Below are positions 26,997 to 35,726 of a DNA stretch of 64,000 bases, piece after piece. The position numbers were made by a program, and so were the translations under genes. The notes under the pieces are model-generated. The model ran no database searches. It saw nothing but the letters and a program-made list of their open reading frames with translations, and was not told the DNA's origin. Positions within the stretch are counted from its first letter, which is position 1; each line of letters starts with the position of its first letter. Source of the stretch: Caryophanales bacterium UBA784 (GTDB lineage: Bacteria > Bacillota_I > Bacilli_A > RFN20 > CAG-288). The stretch lies in the NCBI GenBank assembly GCA_002297045.1, contig DBJE01000013.1, positions 186,001-250,000 on the forward strand. The letters run 5' to 3'.

Positions 26997-28247
26997 ATGA
27001 TTAAAAACGATTTCGGACATCTCGGATGTCCTTATTATGAGGAAAAACTGGAAAACGGGATTACCTTGATTGTCGTCCCCCGCAAATCCAGACTGAAGTC
27101 TGCCGGCATTTATATTGGAAAAGGGGCCTTGAACAATACTCTGGAGGTTAACGGCGCAAAGCTAGGCAAGGGAACCGCCTATCTGACCAAGGAGAGGATA
27201 AGGAGCAAGGATTTCCAGGATGCTCTTGCCACAAGGGGCATTGTCGGTTCTTCCTCGATGGATTATTCTTACACCTATTATTCTCTTTCTTCCCTTGATG
27301 ACGTCCTTCCCGGACTAAAAAGGCTAAGGGAGAGAATCATTCGCCGCAACTTTACCGAGGAAGGCCTTGACAGGGTCAAACAGGGACTTTCACCTTTGCT
27401 TAGGGATGAGGAAAAGAAACCGGCAAACATCTGCCTGGAACGCAGGCTCAGCCATAGGTACGCCTCTTCTCCTCTTAAAGATTCTCTTCTTCCGAAAAGG
27501 GAGGAAGCAAACAACACCCACGTCTCTTCTTTGCGCCGGTTTGTCGAATCCTATTATGTGCCAAGAGACAGGGTCGTCTTCCTTTCTATGGACGAAAAGC
27601 CATCGACAATGGTTTCTCTTCTCTCCTCCCTTCTCTTTCCTGCGGATCTCACTATCTATGAAAAGAAAACAACTTCCGAGGAATCCAGCGATGTTTTAGA
27701 TAAGCTTTCCTTAGGCGTCTTTGCAGGAAGAGGGACTTATCTTGGATATGGTTTCAAGTTCCCTCACCGGAAGGATCTCTATGAGCATTACGGAAGGAGT
27801 CTCTTCCCGAAGTACGAATTAAGGAGGCAGTCCTATTTCTCTGCCCCTTCTTTCCTTTCTTCTTTGGCTGACAGGCAGGGCGAGCTTCTCCTTTCTTCCT
27901 TTAAGCAGGGCGGGGAAGAGAGCTATGTCAGCCTCATCCTTAAAGTAAGAGACGAAAAGCCTGTCCTTGCCTTCCTTAAGGACTACTTTGCCAAACTAGA
28001 CAACCATCTGAGAAAGGATGACTTTGCCCTTGTTAAGAGGGAATATGAGGCGAAAGCGCGAAAGAACCTTGCCCTTCCCCACCTTGTCCTTTCCCATTTT
28101 GCCCTCAATTTCCCGAACCATATTCCCTATCCTTCCTTAGTCGCCCTGACGAAAAAGGAAGGCTATACCGGCTACCGCCGTTTTGGCGAGGATATTTCCT
28201 CTTTCTCCCAGTGTGCCTATATTCTCAAAGGAAACCAGAATGGATAG
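26997..28247 (+). CDS. M16-family (YmfH-like) protein lacking the zinc-binding motif
   Basis: The 416 residues follow the YmfH layout: LENGITLIVVPRKSRLKSAG at about residues 18-37, then the stretch where M16 peptidases hold HFLEH. Here that position reads KGTAYLTKERI, so both histidines and the catalytic glutamate are missing. The following SMDYSYTYYSLSSLDDVL (about residues 85-102) matches the SFTRTAYLFS block of the family, and FTEEGLDRVKQGLSP corresponds to the distal helix normally supplying the second glutamate. The protein is probably a catalytically dead M16 subunit. It follows ftsK and the ymfF-position gene as in Bacillus. Confidence 0.8.
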   Translation: MIKNDFGHLGCPYYEEKLENGITLIVVPRKSRLKSAGIYIGKGALNNTLEVNGAKLGKGTAYLTKERIRSKDFQDALATRGIVGSSSMDYSYTYYSLSSLDDVLPGLKRLRERIIRRNFTEEGLDRVKQGLSPLLRDEEKKPANICLERRLSHRYASSPLKDSLLPKREEANNTHVSSLRRFVESYYVPRDRVVFLSMDEKPSTMVSLLSSLLFPADLTIYEKKTTSEESSDVLDKLSLGVFAGRGTYLGYGFKFPHRKDLYEHYGRSLFPKYELRRQSYFSAPSFLSSLADRQGELLLSSFKQGGEESYVSLILKVRDEKPVLAFLKDYFAKLDNHLRKDDFALVKREYEAKARKNLALPHLVLSHFALNFPNHIPYPSLVALTKKEGYTGYRRFGEDISSFSQCAYILKGNQNG

Positions 28248-30405
28248 CCAGCTACTCTTTTCCCTCGCCTTAGACAACCAGAACAGGGACCTCTACGTAA
28301 AGAAAAGCTTTACCAGAGCTTTGATTACCTCTTTTTCCCTCTATGTGGATAACACTCTCTCCTTCCCTTTAGGCAACATCCGCCGGGAAGAGAACGATGA
28401 CTATAGGATTTATCATTTCCTTCTCCCGGATGGCTTTTCCTTTGTTCCTGGGAAGCGGTACGAGATTCTTACACAGAACAACTTCTTTGTCCCTGTCGAC
28501 ATTTCTTTCCTTGCCAGAAGCCCGTCCTTTGAGGAAAAATACCGTTTCGACGGACAAAGGGGTGCTATCTATACCAAGAAGAAGACTATCTTCCGTGTCT
28601 TTGCCCCCTTTGCGACTTCCTGCCACCTTCTTCTGCTGACCAAACAGGGGTCAAAGTCTTTCTCTAGGAAACACAACCTGGAGAACGGAATCTATGAACT
28701 GGTTCTTTTTGGCAACTACGAGAAGGAAGGATATCTTTATGAAGTGGAAACCTTCGGCAAGATTGTCCGCGTGGTCGATCCTTATGCCTTCTCTCTTTCC
28801 AGCAACGGCAGAAGGGGATACATTGTCGACCTTAACAAGGTCAAAGCCTTTCCTAGCCACGATGAATGCCTGAAGAAGTTCTCTAGTCCCGATGAGGCCA
28901 TCATCTATGAATGCCATGTCCGGGACAGGACTTCCCTGACTCAGCTTAATGACAGAGGGACTTTTTCCGCCCTTGCCCGGAGCGGGGAGAAAAATAAAGA
29001 AGGCAGGGAGAGGGGAATCGACTATATTTCCGCCCTAGGTTTCACCCATGTCCAGTTAAGGCCTGTGCTTGACTATCAGAGCGTGAACGAGGATGACGTC
29101 TTCTCCCAGTACAACTGGGGATATGATCCCTCTTTCTACTTTGCACCGGAAGGCTCCTACTCTAGTAATCCAAGTGATCCCTATGCCCGGCTTAGGGAAT
29201 TAAAGGAACTTGTCTCCGCTTTTCATGAGAAAGGAATACGGGTTAACCTCGATGTAGTCTATAACCATGTCTTTTCCCATGACTTCAATTCGCTGAACCT
29301 ATTATGTCCGAACTATTATTTCCGCTACAATGCCGATGGTTCCCTTTCGAACGGAACCGGATGCGGAAACGATTTAGAGAGCCGGAATTATAGGGTAAGA
29401 AAATTGATTTTGGACTCCCTTCTTTTCAGGATCGATGTCTATGACGTAGACGGCTTCCGTTTCGACCTTAGGGGAATAAGGGATATCAAGACGCTGACTA
29501 GGGCCTACCAGGCATGCAAGAGGAAAAAAGCCGATATCCTGTTCTATGGGGAAGGATGGGATTTATACACAAACCTTCCGGGGAGCGAAAAAGCCAACAG
29601 GAGGAACGGGGAGAAGCTGCCTTTCTGCGGTTTCTTCAACGATCGGTTCCGGGATATCGTCAAGGGAAAAAGCGGCCAGGACTCTCTCGCCGTGAAAGGC
29701 TATCTGCTTGGGGAAACAAGCTACCGGGACGGCTTTAAACATGTCAGGCTAGGAAGCTCATCCTTCCTTGCCTTCCCTCCTCTCTTTTCCTCCTTCCTTC
29801 AGTCGGTCAACTATGTCCAGTGCCATGACGACGCCTGCCTCTATGACAAAATCCGCATTGCCCTTCCTTTGGCAAGCGAGGAAGAAGTCTTAAAACGGAT
29901 TAAGAGGATAAACGTGGCAGTCCTTTTTGCCTTAGGAATTCCTTTCTTTTCGGAAGGACAGGAGATTGGAAAGTCTAAATCCTTCCACTTCAACACCTAT
30001 AACGCCGGAGACAGAATCAACGGGTTTGATTATACCCTTGCCTATAAGCGGAAGGATAGGGTGTCCTTTTTAAAGGATGCCATAAAGAGGAAAAAGAGGG
30101 TAAGGGCAAAGACCTCTCTTCCTAAAGGCGAGCTAACCAAGCATATCCATTTCGAAGATCTCCCTTTGGGGGGATTGCTTATCGATGCGGCGAGGGAAGA
30201 CTATGACCTCTATCTTCTCTTCAATCCTTCCAAGGATACGATAAGGTACGACTTCCCTGAGGATGTCAGGCTTCTTTTCAATGAGGCCGGAGATGTGTCC
30301 GATAGTAAGTTTATGGTTCATCTTGCCATCGTCCCTGGCTGCTCCGTCTCCCTCTATCGGAGAGAGAAGGCGGTCGGCAGAATTTATAAGGAGGAAGAAA
30401 AATGA
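28240..30405 (+). CDS. Type I pullulanase-like alpha-glucan debranching enzyme (GH13)
   Basis: A GH13 enzyme of 721 residues without signal peptide, so it likely acts on intracellular glycogen. An N-terminal carbohydrate-binding or beta-sandwich region (about residues 1-200) precedes the (beta/alpha)8 barrel. The pullulanase block NWGYDPSFYFAPEGSYS is near 287-303. Nucleophile D409 lies in GFRFDL, acid/base E438 in GEGW, and the third acidic residue in CHDD (H529, D530). I chose the ATG at 28240 with AAAGGAAA upstream over an earlier in-frame start at 28183 that overlaps the previous gene by 65 bases. It overlaps the upstream stop by eight bases and plsC by four. The glgCDA genes are 11 kb downstream. 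Confidence 0.9.
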   Translation: MDSQLLFSLALDNQNRDLYVKKSFTRALITSFSLYVDNTLSFPLGNIRREENDDYRIYHFLLPDGFSFVPGKRYEILTQNNFFVPVDISFLARSPSFEEKYRFDGQRGAIYTKKKTIFRVFAPFATSCHLLLLTKQGSKSFSRKHNLENGIYELVLFGNYEKEGYLYEVETFGKIVRVVDPYAFSLSSNGRRGYIVDLNKVKAFPSHDECLKKFSSPDEAIIYECHVRDRTSLTQLNDRGTFSALARSGEKNKEGRERGIDYISALGFTHVQLRPVLDYQSVNEDDVFSQYNWGYDPSFYFAPEGSYSSNPSDPYARLRELKELVSAFHEKGIRVNLDVVYNHVFSHDFNSLNLLCPNYYFRYNADGSLSNGTGCGNDLESRNYRVRKLILDSLLFRIDVYDVDGFRFDLRGIRDIKTLTRAYQACKRKKADILFYGEGWDLYTNLPGSEKANRRNGEKLPFCGFFNDRFRDIVKGKSGQDSLAVKGYLLGETSYRDGFKHVRLGSSSFLAFPPLFSSFLQSVNYVQCHDDACLYDKIRIALPLASEEEVLKRIKRINVAVLFALGIPFFSEGQEIGKSKSFHFNTYNAGDRINGFDYTLAYKRKDRVSFLKDAIKRKKRVRAKTSLPKGELTKHIHFEDLPLGGLLIDAAREDYDLYLLFNPSKDTIRYDFPEDVRLLFNEAGDVSDSKFMVHLAIVPGCSVSLYRREKAVGRIYKEEEK

Positions 30406-31214
30406 GAAAATGGGTTCGGTTGGCGCTGTGTCTGTATCCGATTCTAGGACCTTTGGCCAGTCGAGGAAAAAAACAGGAAAAGCATCCGACTAAAAGTCTA
30501 AAGGAATGCTACGAGGATGTCAGGTCCTGTGCGGACAGAGCAAACAGAAGAGGTTTCCATGCAGTCTTTTATGAATCGGGGAAGGAAAACCTTCCTAAGG
30601 GACAGGTTCTTTTTGTCTGCAACCATGTTTCGGACTTTGACCCGATGGCTGCGTTAATCGTCTCCGACCGTCCTCTTGCCTTTTTGGCCAAGAAGGAAGT
30701 GAAAAAGATGCCTCTTTTCGGTCATATCGTTTCTTATCTCGGATCGACATTTATCGACCGGGAAGACCTCCGAAGCGAGATAAAGGCTTTTAAGCAGATT
30801 CAGAAGCAGCTTAGCGAAAATAAGGACCTCTCCTATTTTGTCTATCCGGAAGGGACGAGAAGCCAGGGACCGAAGTTCTCTCTTGCACCCTATCATCCCG
30901 GAACCTTTAAGATTGCTGTCCATAGCCAGATTCCGATTTGCCCTGTCGCCAGGTACTTCCCTGAGCGTGTCTTCAATCAGCATTATCATTATCATCGATA
31001 TCCGATTCAGGTCCGCTACCTTCCTCCGATCTATCCTCAGGAGTATAACGAAAGGACGAATCAGGAACTCGCAAAGAAAGTCCATGATGAGACAGAGGCT
31101 GCCCTTGAAGAGAGGAAGAAGCTTGACCCTAGGTATGTGAAAGAACTGAACGGTTATTCCAACAAGAAGCTGAAAAAGGTCCTCCATTACAACAAGGCGA
31201 CGAAGAAGTCCTAG
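30402..31214 (+). CDS. plsC: 1-acyl-sn-glycerol-3-phosphate acyltransferase
   Basis: PlsC makes phosphatidic acid in membrane phospholipid synthesis. The 270-residue product has a hydrophobic start (WVRLALCLYPILGPLAS), the catalytic NHVSDFD (NHx4D, the histidine and aspartate as the dyad) near residues 74-80, the FIDRED block near residue 123 and YPEGTRSQGP near 147-156. The C-terminus is a basic extension. The start overlaps the pullulanase stop (ATGA). The gene runs tail to tail into the 199-residue membrane protein, with stops overlapping by four bases. Confidence 0.94.
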   Translation: MRKWVRLALCLYPILGPLASRGKKQEKHPTKSLKECYEDVRSCADRANRRGFHAVFYESGKENLPKGQVLFVCNHVSDFDPMAALIVSDRPLAFLAKKEVKKMPLFGHIVSYLGSTFIDREDLRSEIKAFKQIQKQLSENKDLSYFVYPEGTRSQGPKFSLAPYHPGTFKIAVHSQIPICPVARYFPERVFNQHYHYHRYPIQVRYLPPIYPQEYNERTNQELAKKVHDETEAALEERKKLDPRYVKELNGYSNKKLKKVLHYNKATKKS

Positions 31215-31810
31215 TTCCGGTCATTTTTCCCTGTGCCTATTTTCACCCACAGTTCCAGCCACCATTCCTTATTCAGCCTTGTCGCCCCTTTCTGCTTCTT
31301 CCTCTGAGGTGCATTGGCTCTGTATTCGTTCCTTGCCTGCCGGATCGGCATGATGAATTTTCTGTAAATTGCGATTGCATAAGGAAGGACAAAGGACCAT
31401 GTGAAAAAGGCAAACAGAAGGAAATTCAGTTCGCCTTCCCTTACGCCCTGGACGGCATTATACTGAACGGTGGACAATGAGCAAAGAAAACCGAAGACGG
31501 TCATCATGGTATTCCTGATGAGAAAGAGACGGTAGCTGTTATTTCTGTAGATCGGTTTACTTGATTCGATTCGTGCATTCCGGATTAGTTTAATGAGCCA
31601 GATGGCTAAAACCAAAAGAAACAGAGTGGGGAAGATAATGAAGTAGACACCTTGAAACCATCGCTTATATCCTGCGGTCATTGCGACAACGGAAGCTGCC
31701 TCAGACCACATGAGAAACGAACAGTTGTTTACCCTTCTTGTCTGCCTTTCCTTGTCGGTAAGGCTAGACACGCTTCTCCTTTCCAGTGTTCCGTAATCCC
31801 TGTATTTCAT
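31211..31810 (-). CDS. Unknown membrane protein, about three to four helices
   Basis: The 199-residue product has hydrophobic segments near residues 41-58 (weak), 57-76, 96-114 and 127-147, with basic loops and a basic C-terminus. No family is recognised. It is convergent with plsC, with which it overlaps by four bases at the stops. The ATG is at 31808-31810; no strong ribosome binding site is visible upstream, so the start is tentative. Confidence 0.6.
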   Translation of the reverse strand: MKYRDYGTLERRSVSSLTDKERQTRRVNNCSFLMWSEAASVVAMTAGYKRWFQGVYFIIFPTLFLLVLAIWLIKLIRNARIESSKPIYRNNSYRLFLIRNTMMTVFGFLCSLSTVQYNAVQGVREGELNFLLFAFFTWSFVLPYAIAIYRKFIMPIRQARNEYRANAPQRKKQKGATRLNKEWWLELWVKIGTGKNDRN

Positions 31811-32470
31811 ATTTGCAATTAATACTCTTCGTTAACGAATTCCCAATTCCAAAAACTATAAACTATCGTTCCTAAACGCCATCCGTGTCCCCGAAGGCAA
31901 ACAGAGAAAAATCCGATAACCGATCCGAAAATCCGTTTTGGGAGGCAGAAAGAATTTTGCCCGCTTTCTTACTTAGACGTTCCACGCTTCCGCCGGCAGT
32001 GTAGTTTCCGTTGCCCATGGTAAGGCAGGTAGAAATGGTCAATATCAACGTTAATTCCATAATGTTCTCCTCTGTGAATAAAATAACATGCGGAATTTTT
32101 TTGTACAATATATCCAAAGTTTAGCTGTTTCTGGTGCTTAAAATAAAACACGCTTGCTTAACGACTGTCTTGCCAAGCCTGGTTTGTGATACGATTTCTG
32201 GAAAAAAAGTATTTCTTTTTCCCTTTTCGAATGAAAAAACCACAAAAAAGGCAATAGCCGGGAAAAGCATTTTCCTATCTTTACCTTAACCCATTTAATG
32301 CCTGCGGGAAGGACAGATGATGATTCTAAGAATCGGAGTGAATCTTAACTATGGTGTCTGTTATGAATACCGGATAAAGGAAGAAATCTGAAAGCGGTTA
32401 CAAATCTTTGCGCTATTCGGATGCAAACCAAAAGGACAAAAATCCCCCTGATCAAAAGGACATCTTCCGG
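31811..32470. other. Intergenic stretch of 660 bases with one candidate small gene
   Basis: Between the 199-residue membrane protein and the end of the adenylation-like gene there is an AT-rich region. Apart from the small minus-strand reading frame at 31872-32060 I see no open frame, RNA gene or clear terminator. Confidence 0.5.
31872..32060 (-). CDS. Candidate small peptide gene (62 residues)
   Basis: The reading frame starts with ATG at 32058-32060, preceded by AGAGGAGAACATT, one of the best ribosome binding sites in the window. The product begins MELTLILTISTCLTMGNG and is polar and Ser/Gly-rich afterwards, ending FAFGDTDGV. The N-terminal hydrophobic stretch is too short for a confident signal peptide. 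Upstream AT-rich sequence has no convincing promoter pair. It may be a real small peptide gene or chance; the strong ribosome binding site is the main support. Confidence 0.35.
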   Translation of the reverse strand: MELTLILTISTCLTMGNGNYTAGGSVERLSKKAGKILSASQNGFSDRLSDFSLFAFGDTDGV

Positions 32471-34039
32471 TCAAAGGAACTGGCAGAGAGCCTTCGTATC
32501 GATCTCCCCTTTGTATGTCCGAGGGAACCGAGGATAGACGGAAATGCGTTTCGGTATGGAATAGTACCTCCTCTTATCCCCGAAACGGGCACGCAGTTCC
32601 TTGAACAGGACTTCGTCGCTATGGTCTCTGTTTTCGATATAGAGATGAAAATAGGGGATGTGGTTGATGCTATGATCGAAAAAGACCTTTGCGGAAATCA
32701 CTCCGGGAATGGACAGGGATAGGTTCTCCACTAGGTTGAGGTAGACCGGATATCCGTGGAAGCGGACGATGTTTTCCCTCCGCTTCACGAAATAATAGTT
32801 TCCTTCCTTATTTACAAGGATGTCATCCATGATGAAGAAAGGACGTCCCTCTAAGAAGATGGTGGATGAAGAGAGGCTCTTCCCCTTATAGCCGAGGAAT
32901 CCTTTCGGAAGGGAAAAGGCAAGTCTTCCTTCCTCTCCTCTATTCACCCTCGATGTTCCCTTTAAGGGAAGCAACACGGCCTGAAAGGGAGGAAGAGGAT
33001 TTCCAAGACAGGAAGGATCGCTGATTTTGTTGTCTCCCCCAAGAAGGAAGCCTCCTGCTTCATTGCAAAGGTAGGCCTGTTTCCTCTCGTAGGTTTTTCC
33101 TTCCTTCACTAGCTCAAAATCCGGCTTGTCCCTGGTCAGGATGACGGACTTAATCCGTTTTTCCTTTGCCTTTGTCCTCTCCCTAAGCCTTTCCTTATAC
33201 CTATAAGGAAGCCTAAGAAGCGTATCTGCCTTTTTTCTTCCTAGTAGCGTAAGGGCGCTCTTCACTCTGTCCTTGGTGACTAGGCTGATGCTCCTTCCAA
33301 GGGAGAGAGGGGTGAGGATTCCGGAAAGGGTTCCGGCTGCGCTTTCAAGTGGGATAAGGGGGAGGAAGTAGCCCTTCCTGGATGCCGGGGTGACTTCCTT
33401 CAGGAAGGAAACCGATGTGGTATCCCTGATTTCATTGCTGAAGGCATAGCTCTTCCCTGGCCTTGTATCGCCAAGGCTATGGAAGAGAAGGACTTCCTTC
33501 TTTTCGTTCTGGAATAGAGGGACTTCCTTCCTCTTTTTCCGGGAACGGAAGGAAAGGTAGGAATCAGTGAAGCCGTCCTTATGGGCAAGAGCAAGGCTTT
33601 CCTTGTTTTCCTTGACATAGGCTTTGCGCCGGAAGAAAGACAAATCCTTTTTCGGAGAAAGAAGGACGAGTGGTACATTTTTCTCCTTTAAGGCAGGCAG
33701 ATAACTTTTATAAAGAGAATCCTGAAGGAAAATGACGTTCTCCTTTCTCTCTTTGGACAGGGAAAGAAAGGCTTGCGGAGGGAGAAGAGGAGAAAGAATC
33801 GATAGGGAACAGCCGATCTTCAATAGGGCGAGAAGGGTGATGATGCTTTCCGGAAAATAATCGGAAATCCTTGTCACCGTAGACTTTTCGTTCACTCCTT
33901 GGTTGAAGAGGAGAAGGGCCTGTCTTTCGGCCTTAGAATAAATCTCCGCATAGGAAAATCTTTTTCCCTTGTAATAAAGCGCGGTTTTTTTTGACTTCCG
34001 GTGAGAGGCAAACCGACTATAAAATGTTTGGTTTTTCAT
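32471..34039 (-). CDS. Degenerate adenylate-forming (acyl-CoA synthetase-like) protein
   Basis: The 522 residues follow the fold of the ANL superfamily (AMP-binding acyl-CoA synthetases). KGKRFSYAEIYSKAERQAL is at about 24-42. A degraded P-loop at about 188-203 reads HSLGDTRPGKSYAF where TSGTTGxPKG is expected. FFIMDDILVNKEGNYYFVKR is near 417-436 where the family has TGDLGxxDxDGyxxxxGR, and a VRFHGYPVYLNLVE hinge region follows. A final PRTYKGEID has glutamate where the catalytic lysine of PRTxxGK is expected. An intact enzyme is therefore doubtful. The gene is divergent from the jet operon, has an extended -10 directly before the ATG and no Shine-Dalgarno. Substrate unknown. Confidence 0.78.
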   Translation of the reverse strand: MKNQTFYSRFASHRKSKKTALYYKGKRFSYAEIYSKAERQALLLFNQGVNEKSTVTRISDYFPESIITLLALLKIGCSLSILSPLLPPQAFLSLSKERKENVIFLQDSLYKSYLPALKEKNVPLVLLSPKKDLSFFRRKAYVKENKESLALAHKDGFTDSYLSFRSRKKRKEVPLFQNEKKEVLLFHSLGDTRPGKSYAFSNEIRDTTSVSFLKEVTPASRKGYFLPLIPLESAAGTLSGILTPLSLGRSISLVTKDRVKSALTLLGRKKADTLLRLPYRYKERLRERTKAKEKRIKSVILTRDKPDFELVKEGKTYERKQAYLCNEAGGFLLGGDNKISDPSCLGNPLPPFQAVLLPLKGTSRVNRGEEGRLAFSLPKGFLGYKGKSLSSSTIFLEGRPFFIMDDILVNKEGNYYFVKRRENIVRFHGYPVYLNLVENLSLSIPGVISAKVFFDHSINHIPYFHLYIENRDHSDEVLFKELRARFGDKRRYYSIPKRISVYPRFPRTYKGEIDTKALCQFL

Positions 34040-34047
34040 CGTTTATT

Positions 34048-34056
34048 AGTATAGCA
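34048..34056 (-). promoter_or_regulatory. Extended -10 promoter of the adenylation-like gene, possibly leaderless
   Basis: On the minus strand TGCTATACT (complement of 34048-34056) lies eight bases from the ATG at 34039. The expected transcript would start one or two bases before the start codon. Confidence 0.5.
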
Positions 34057-34154
34057 AGCACTCAGAAAAAAGGATATTGCTATTTTCCCCTCTTAGGTGG
34101 GACTTGCGTGAAAAAACGGTTCCGTTATTCGACAAGAAAAAGAGACAGAAAGCA

Positions 34155-34184
34155 TTGAAGGAAAGGATGGATTTAGATTATAAT
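34155..34184 (+). promoter_or_regulatory. Sigma-A promoter of the jetABC operon
   Basis: TTGAAG at 34155-34160, an 18-base spacer and TATAAT at 34179-34184, 36 bases before the proposed TTG start of jetA. Confidence 0.6.
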
Positions 34185-34220
34185 TTTTATTGTCGAGAGT
34201 CAACGAAGGATCAACCGCAA

Positions 34221-35726
34221 TTGAATCGTTTATTTGATAAAATCCCCGAGGAGCTCTTTGCACCGCTCTCCCGGAAGTATAAGACAGTCTATGCGTTCTC
34301 ACTGATTACTTTATATCACCTTTTGCGTAGCCAGAAAACAGATGTGCGGCGCAGCGATTTTGCTCTGTCCTTAAAAAGCCAGGGCGAAGAGAGGAGGAAG
34401 TTATTCAACATCGAAGCCGACCGCCTTGACGACAAGGATGAAGAGGAAAGCGTCGATGTCGAACAGGTGAAGGATAAGGACGACGAAGCCGCCCTGCTTT
34501 CCCAGAAGGTCAGCTATATCATCCGCAAGCTTTCCAAATGCGGATGGTATATCATTTCCCGCAATCCGAAGACGAACGTCGAGTATCTTTATCTCCCTTC
34601 TTTTTCCATCCAGAGGCTTAAGCTCCTCAATGATTTGGCCTGTGACACTTCTTCCTATCTTCCCTTGGTCCATCAGACCTATGCCGAACTGAAAAGGGAG
34701 GATGAGAAAGAGGACGACTATAGGTATCGCTCTTTGGAAAACGCCAAGAACAATGCCGATACTTTGGATAGGTCGGTCACCCTCCTCCGCCAGCAGATTC
34801 TTGTCTATGGAAACCGTCTTTCCAAGGTCTTTGATCCCAATACTGCCTTAAAGCAGCATTTTGATGAATACCGGGAGGATATTGCCGACAAATATTATCA
34901 TCCAAGGAAGACCTATGATTCCTTAGGACTTTATGCCCAGCCGACTATCTCTATCCTCAAGAAATGGATTAAGTCCGAGCGAATCATCACCCGCCTTGTC
35001 CGTCAGGCGAAGGCGGAACCGGGGAACAATGAAAAAGACCTAGGCAAGCTCACTTCCTCGGTCATCAAGAAAATCCAGGACATCATCGACATCTTCTCCC
35101 GTCTGTCCTCTGCCTTCGATGAAATCGACCACGCCAATGCCGACTATACCGAGGCTGTCCAGCGGAAGGTCAACTATCTTTCCAGCAGCGATAAGACAAG
35201 GAAAGGCAAACTCACCGCAATCGTCCGTTCCTTGGCCGGGGAAATCAGCAAGAACCCTGCTCTTTCCTATGATGAAAGGCCGCTTCTTGCTAAGGCAGGA
35301 GAGACGATTTCCCTTTATCGCCAGGGCTATCTTGATTCCCAGTCAAGGAGGATGCCCTATAAGCGGACAAGGGATAGGGGAAGGGAAGATCCTCTTCCTT
35401 TGGAAGACGATCTCCTGCCTGAAGAGTCCTCTCTTTTAAGGAATAACATCCTGGATAACGAGCTTAACCGCTTCTCCGACACCACCATCAGGCAGTATCT
35501 TGAGGATAACCTTGAAGGGAAAGAGGAAAGGCTGACCAACGAAAGGAAGGTGGAAAGCACTGACGACCTTGTCAGGAGGATTCTCGGAATCCTTAAGGCG
35601 AGGCTTGGCAGGATTCCCTATACGGCCGAGAAAATCTCTGACCGTGTGCTTTATGCCGGATACTATAGGCCGTTATACCGCTTCAAGAAAAAAGGAGTGA
35701 TGAAACATGTTTCAAGAGGATTATGA
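34221..35726 (+). CDS. jetA: JetA-like (DUF5716) subunit of a Wadjet/Mks-type SMC complex
   Basis: The 501-residue product resembles the kleisin-type JetA of Wadjet systems of the DUF5716 branch: LFDKIPEELFAPLSRKY at the N-terminus is the family opening, followed by winged-helix and helical segments rich in charged residues, and a C-terminal half (about 250-500) with coiled-coil character. I chose the TTG at 34221, with AAGGA ten bases upstream, because the family begins at this point and a good promoter lies just upstream. The frame stays open back to 34050, and an ATG at 34167 is an alternative start, but it would place the promoter inside the gene. JetA bridges the JetC heads and binds JetB. 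It overlaps jetB by 20 bases. Confidence 0.82.
   Translation: MNRLFDKIPEELFAPLSRKYKTVYAFSLITLYHLLRSQKTDVRRSDFALSLKSQGEERRKLFNIEADRLDDKDEEESVDVEQVKDKDDEAALLSQKVSYIIRKLSKCGWYIISRNPKTNVEYLYLPSFSIQRLKLLNDLACDTSSYLPLVHQTYAELKREDEKEDDYRYRSLENAKNNADTLDRSVTLLRQQILVYGNRLSKVFDPNTALKQHFDEYREDIADKYYHPRKTYDSLGLYAQPTISILKKWIKSERIITRLVRQAKAEPGNNEKDLGKLTSSVIKKIQDIIDIFSRLSSAFDEIDHANADYTEAVQRKVNYLSSSDKTRKGKLTAIVRSLAGEISKNPALSYDERPLLAKAGETISLYRQGYLDSQSRRMPYKRTRDRGREDPLPLEDDLLPEESSLLRNNILDNELNRFSDTTIRQYLEDNLEGKEERLTNERKVESTDDLVRRILGILKARLGRIPYTAEKISDRVLYAGYYRPLYRFKKKGVMKHVSRGL

Noticed and set aside
31872..32060. Double-glycine bacteriocin precursor
   Set aside because: A Gly-Gly pair is present but the leader lacks the usual LSxxEL pattern, and no transporter or immunity gene is adjacent.
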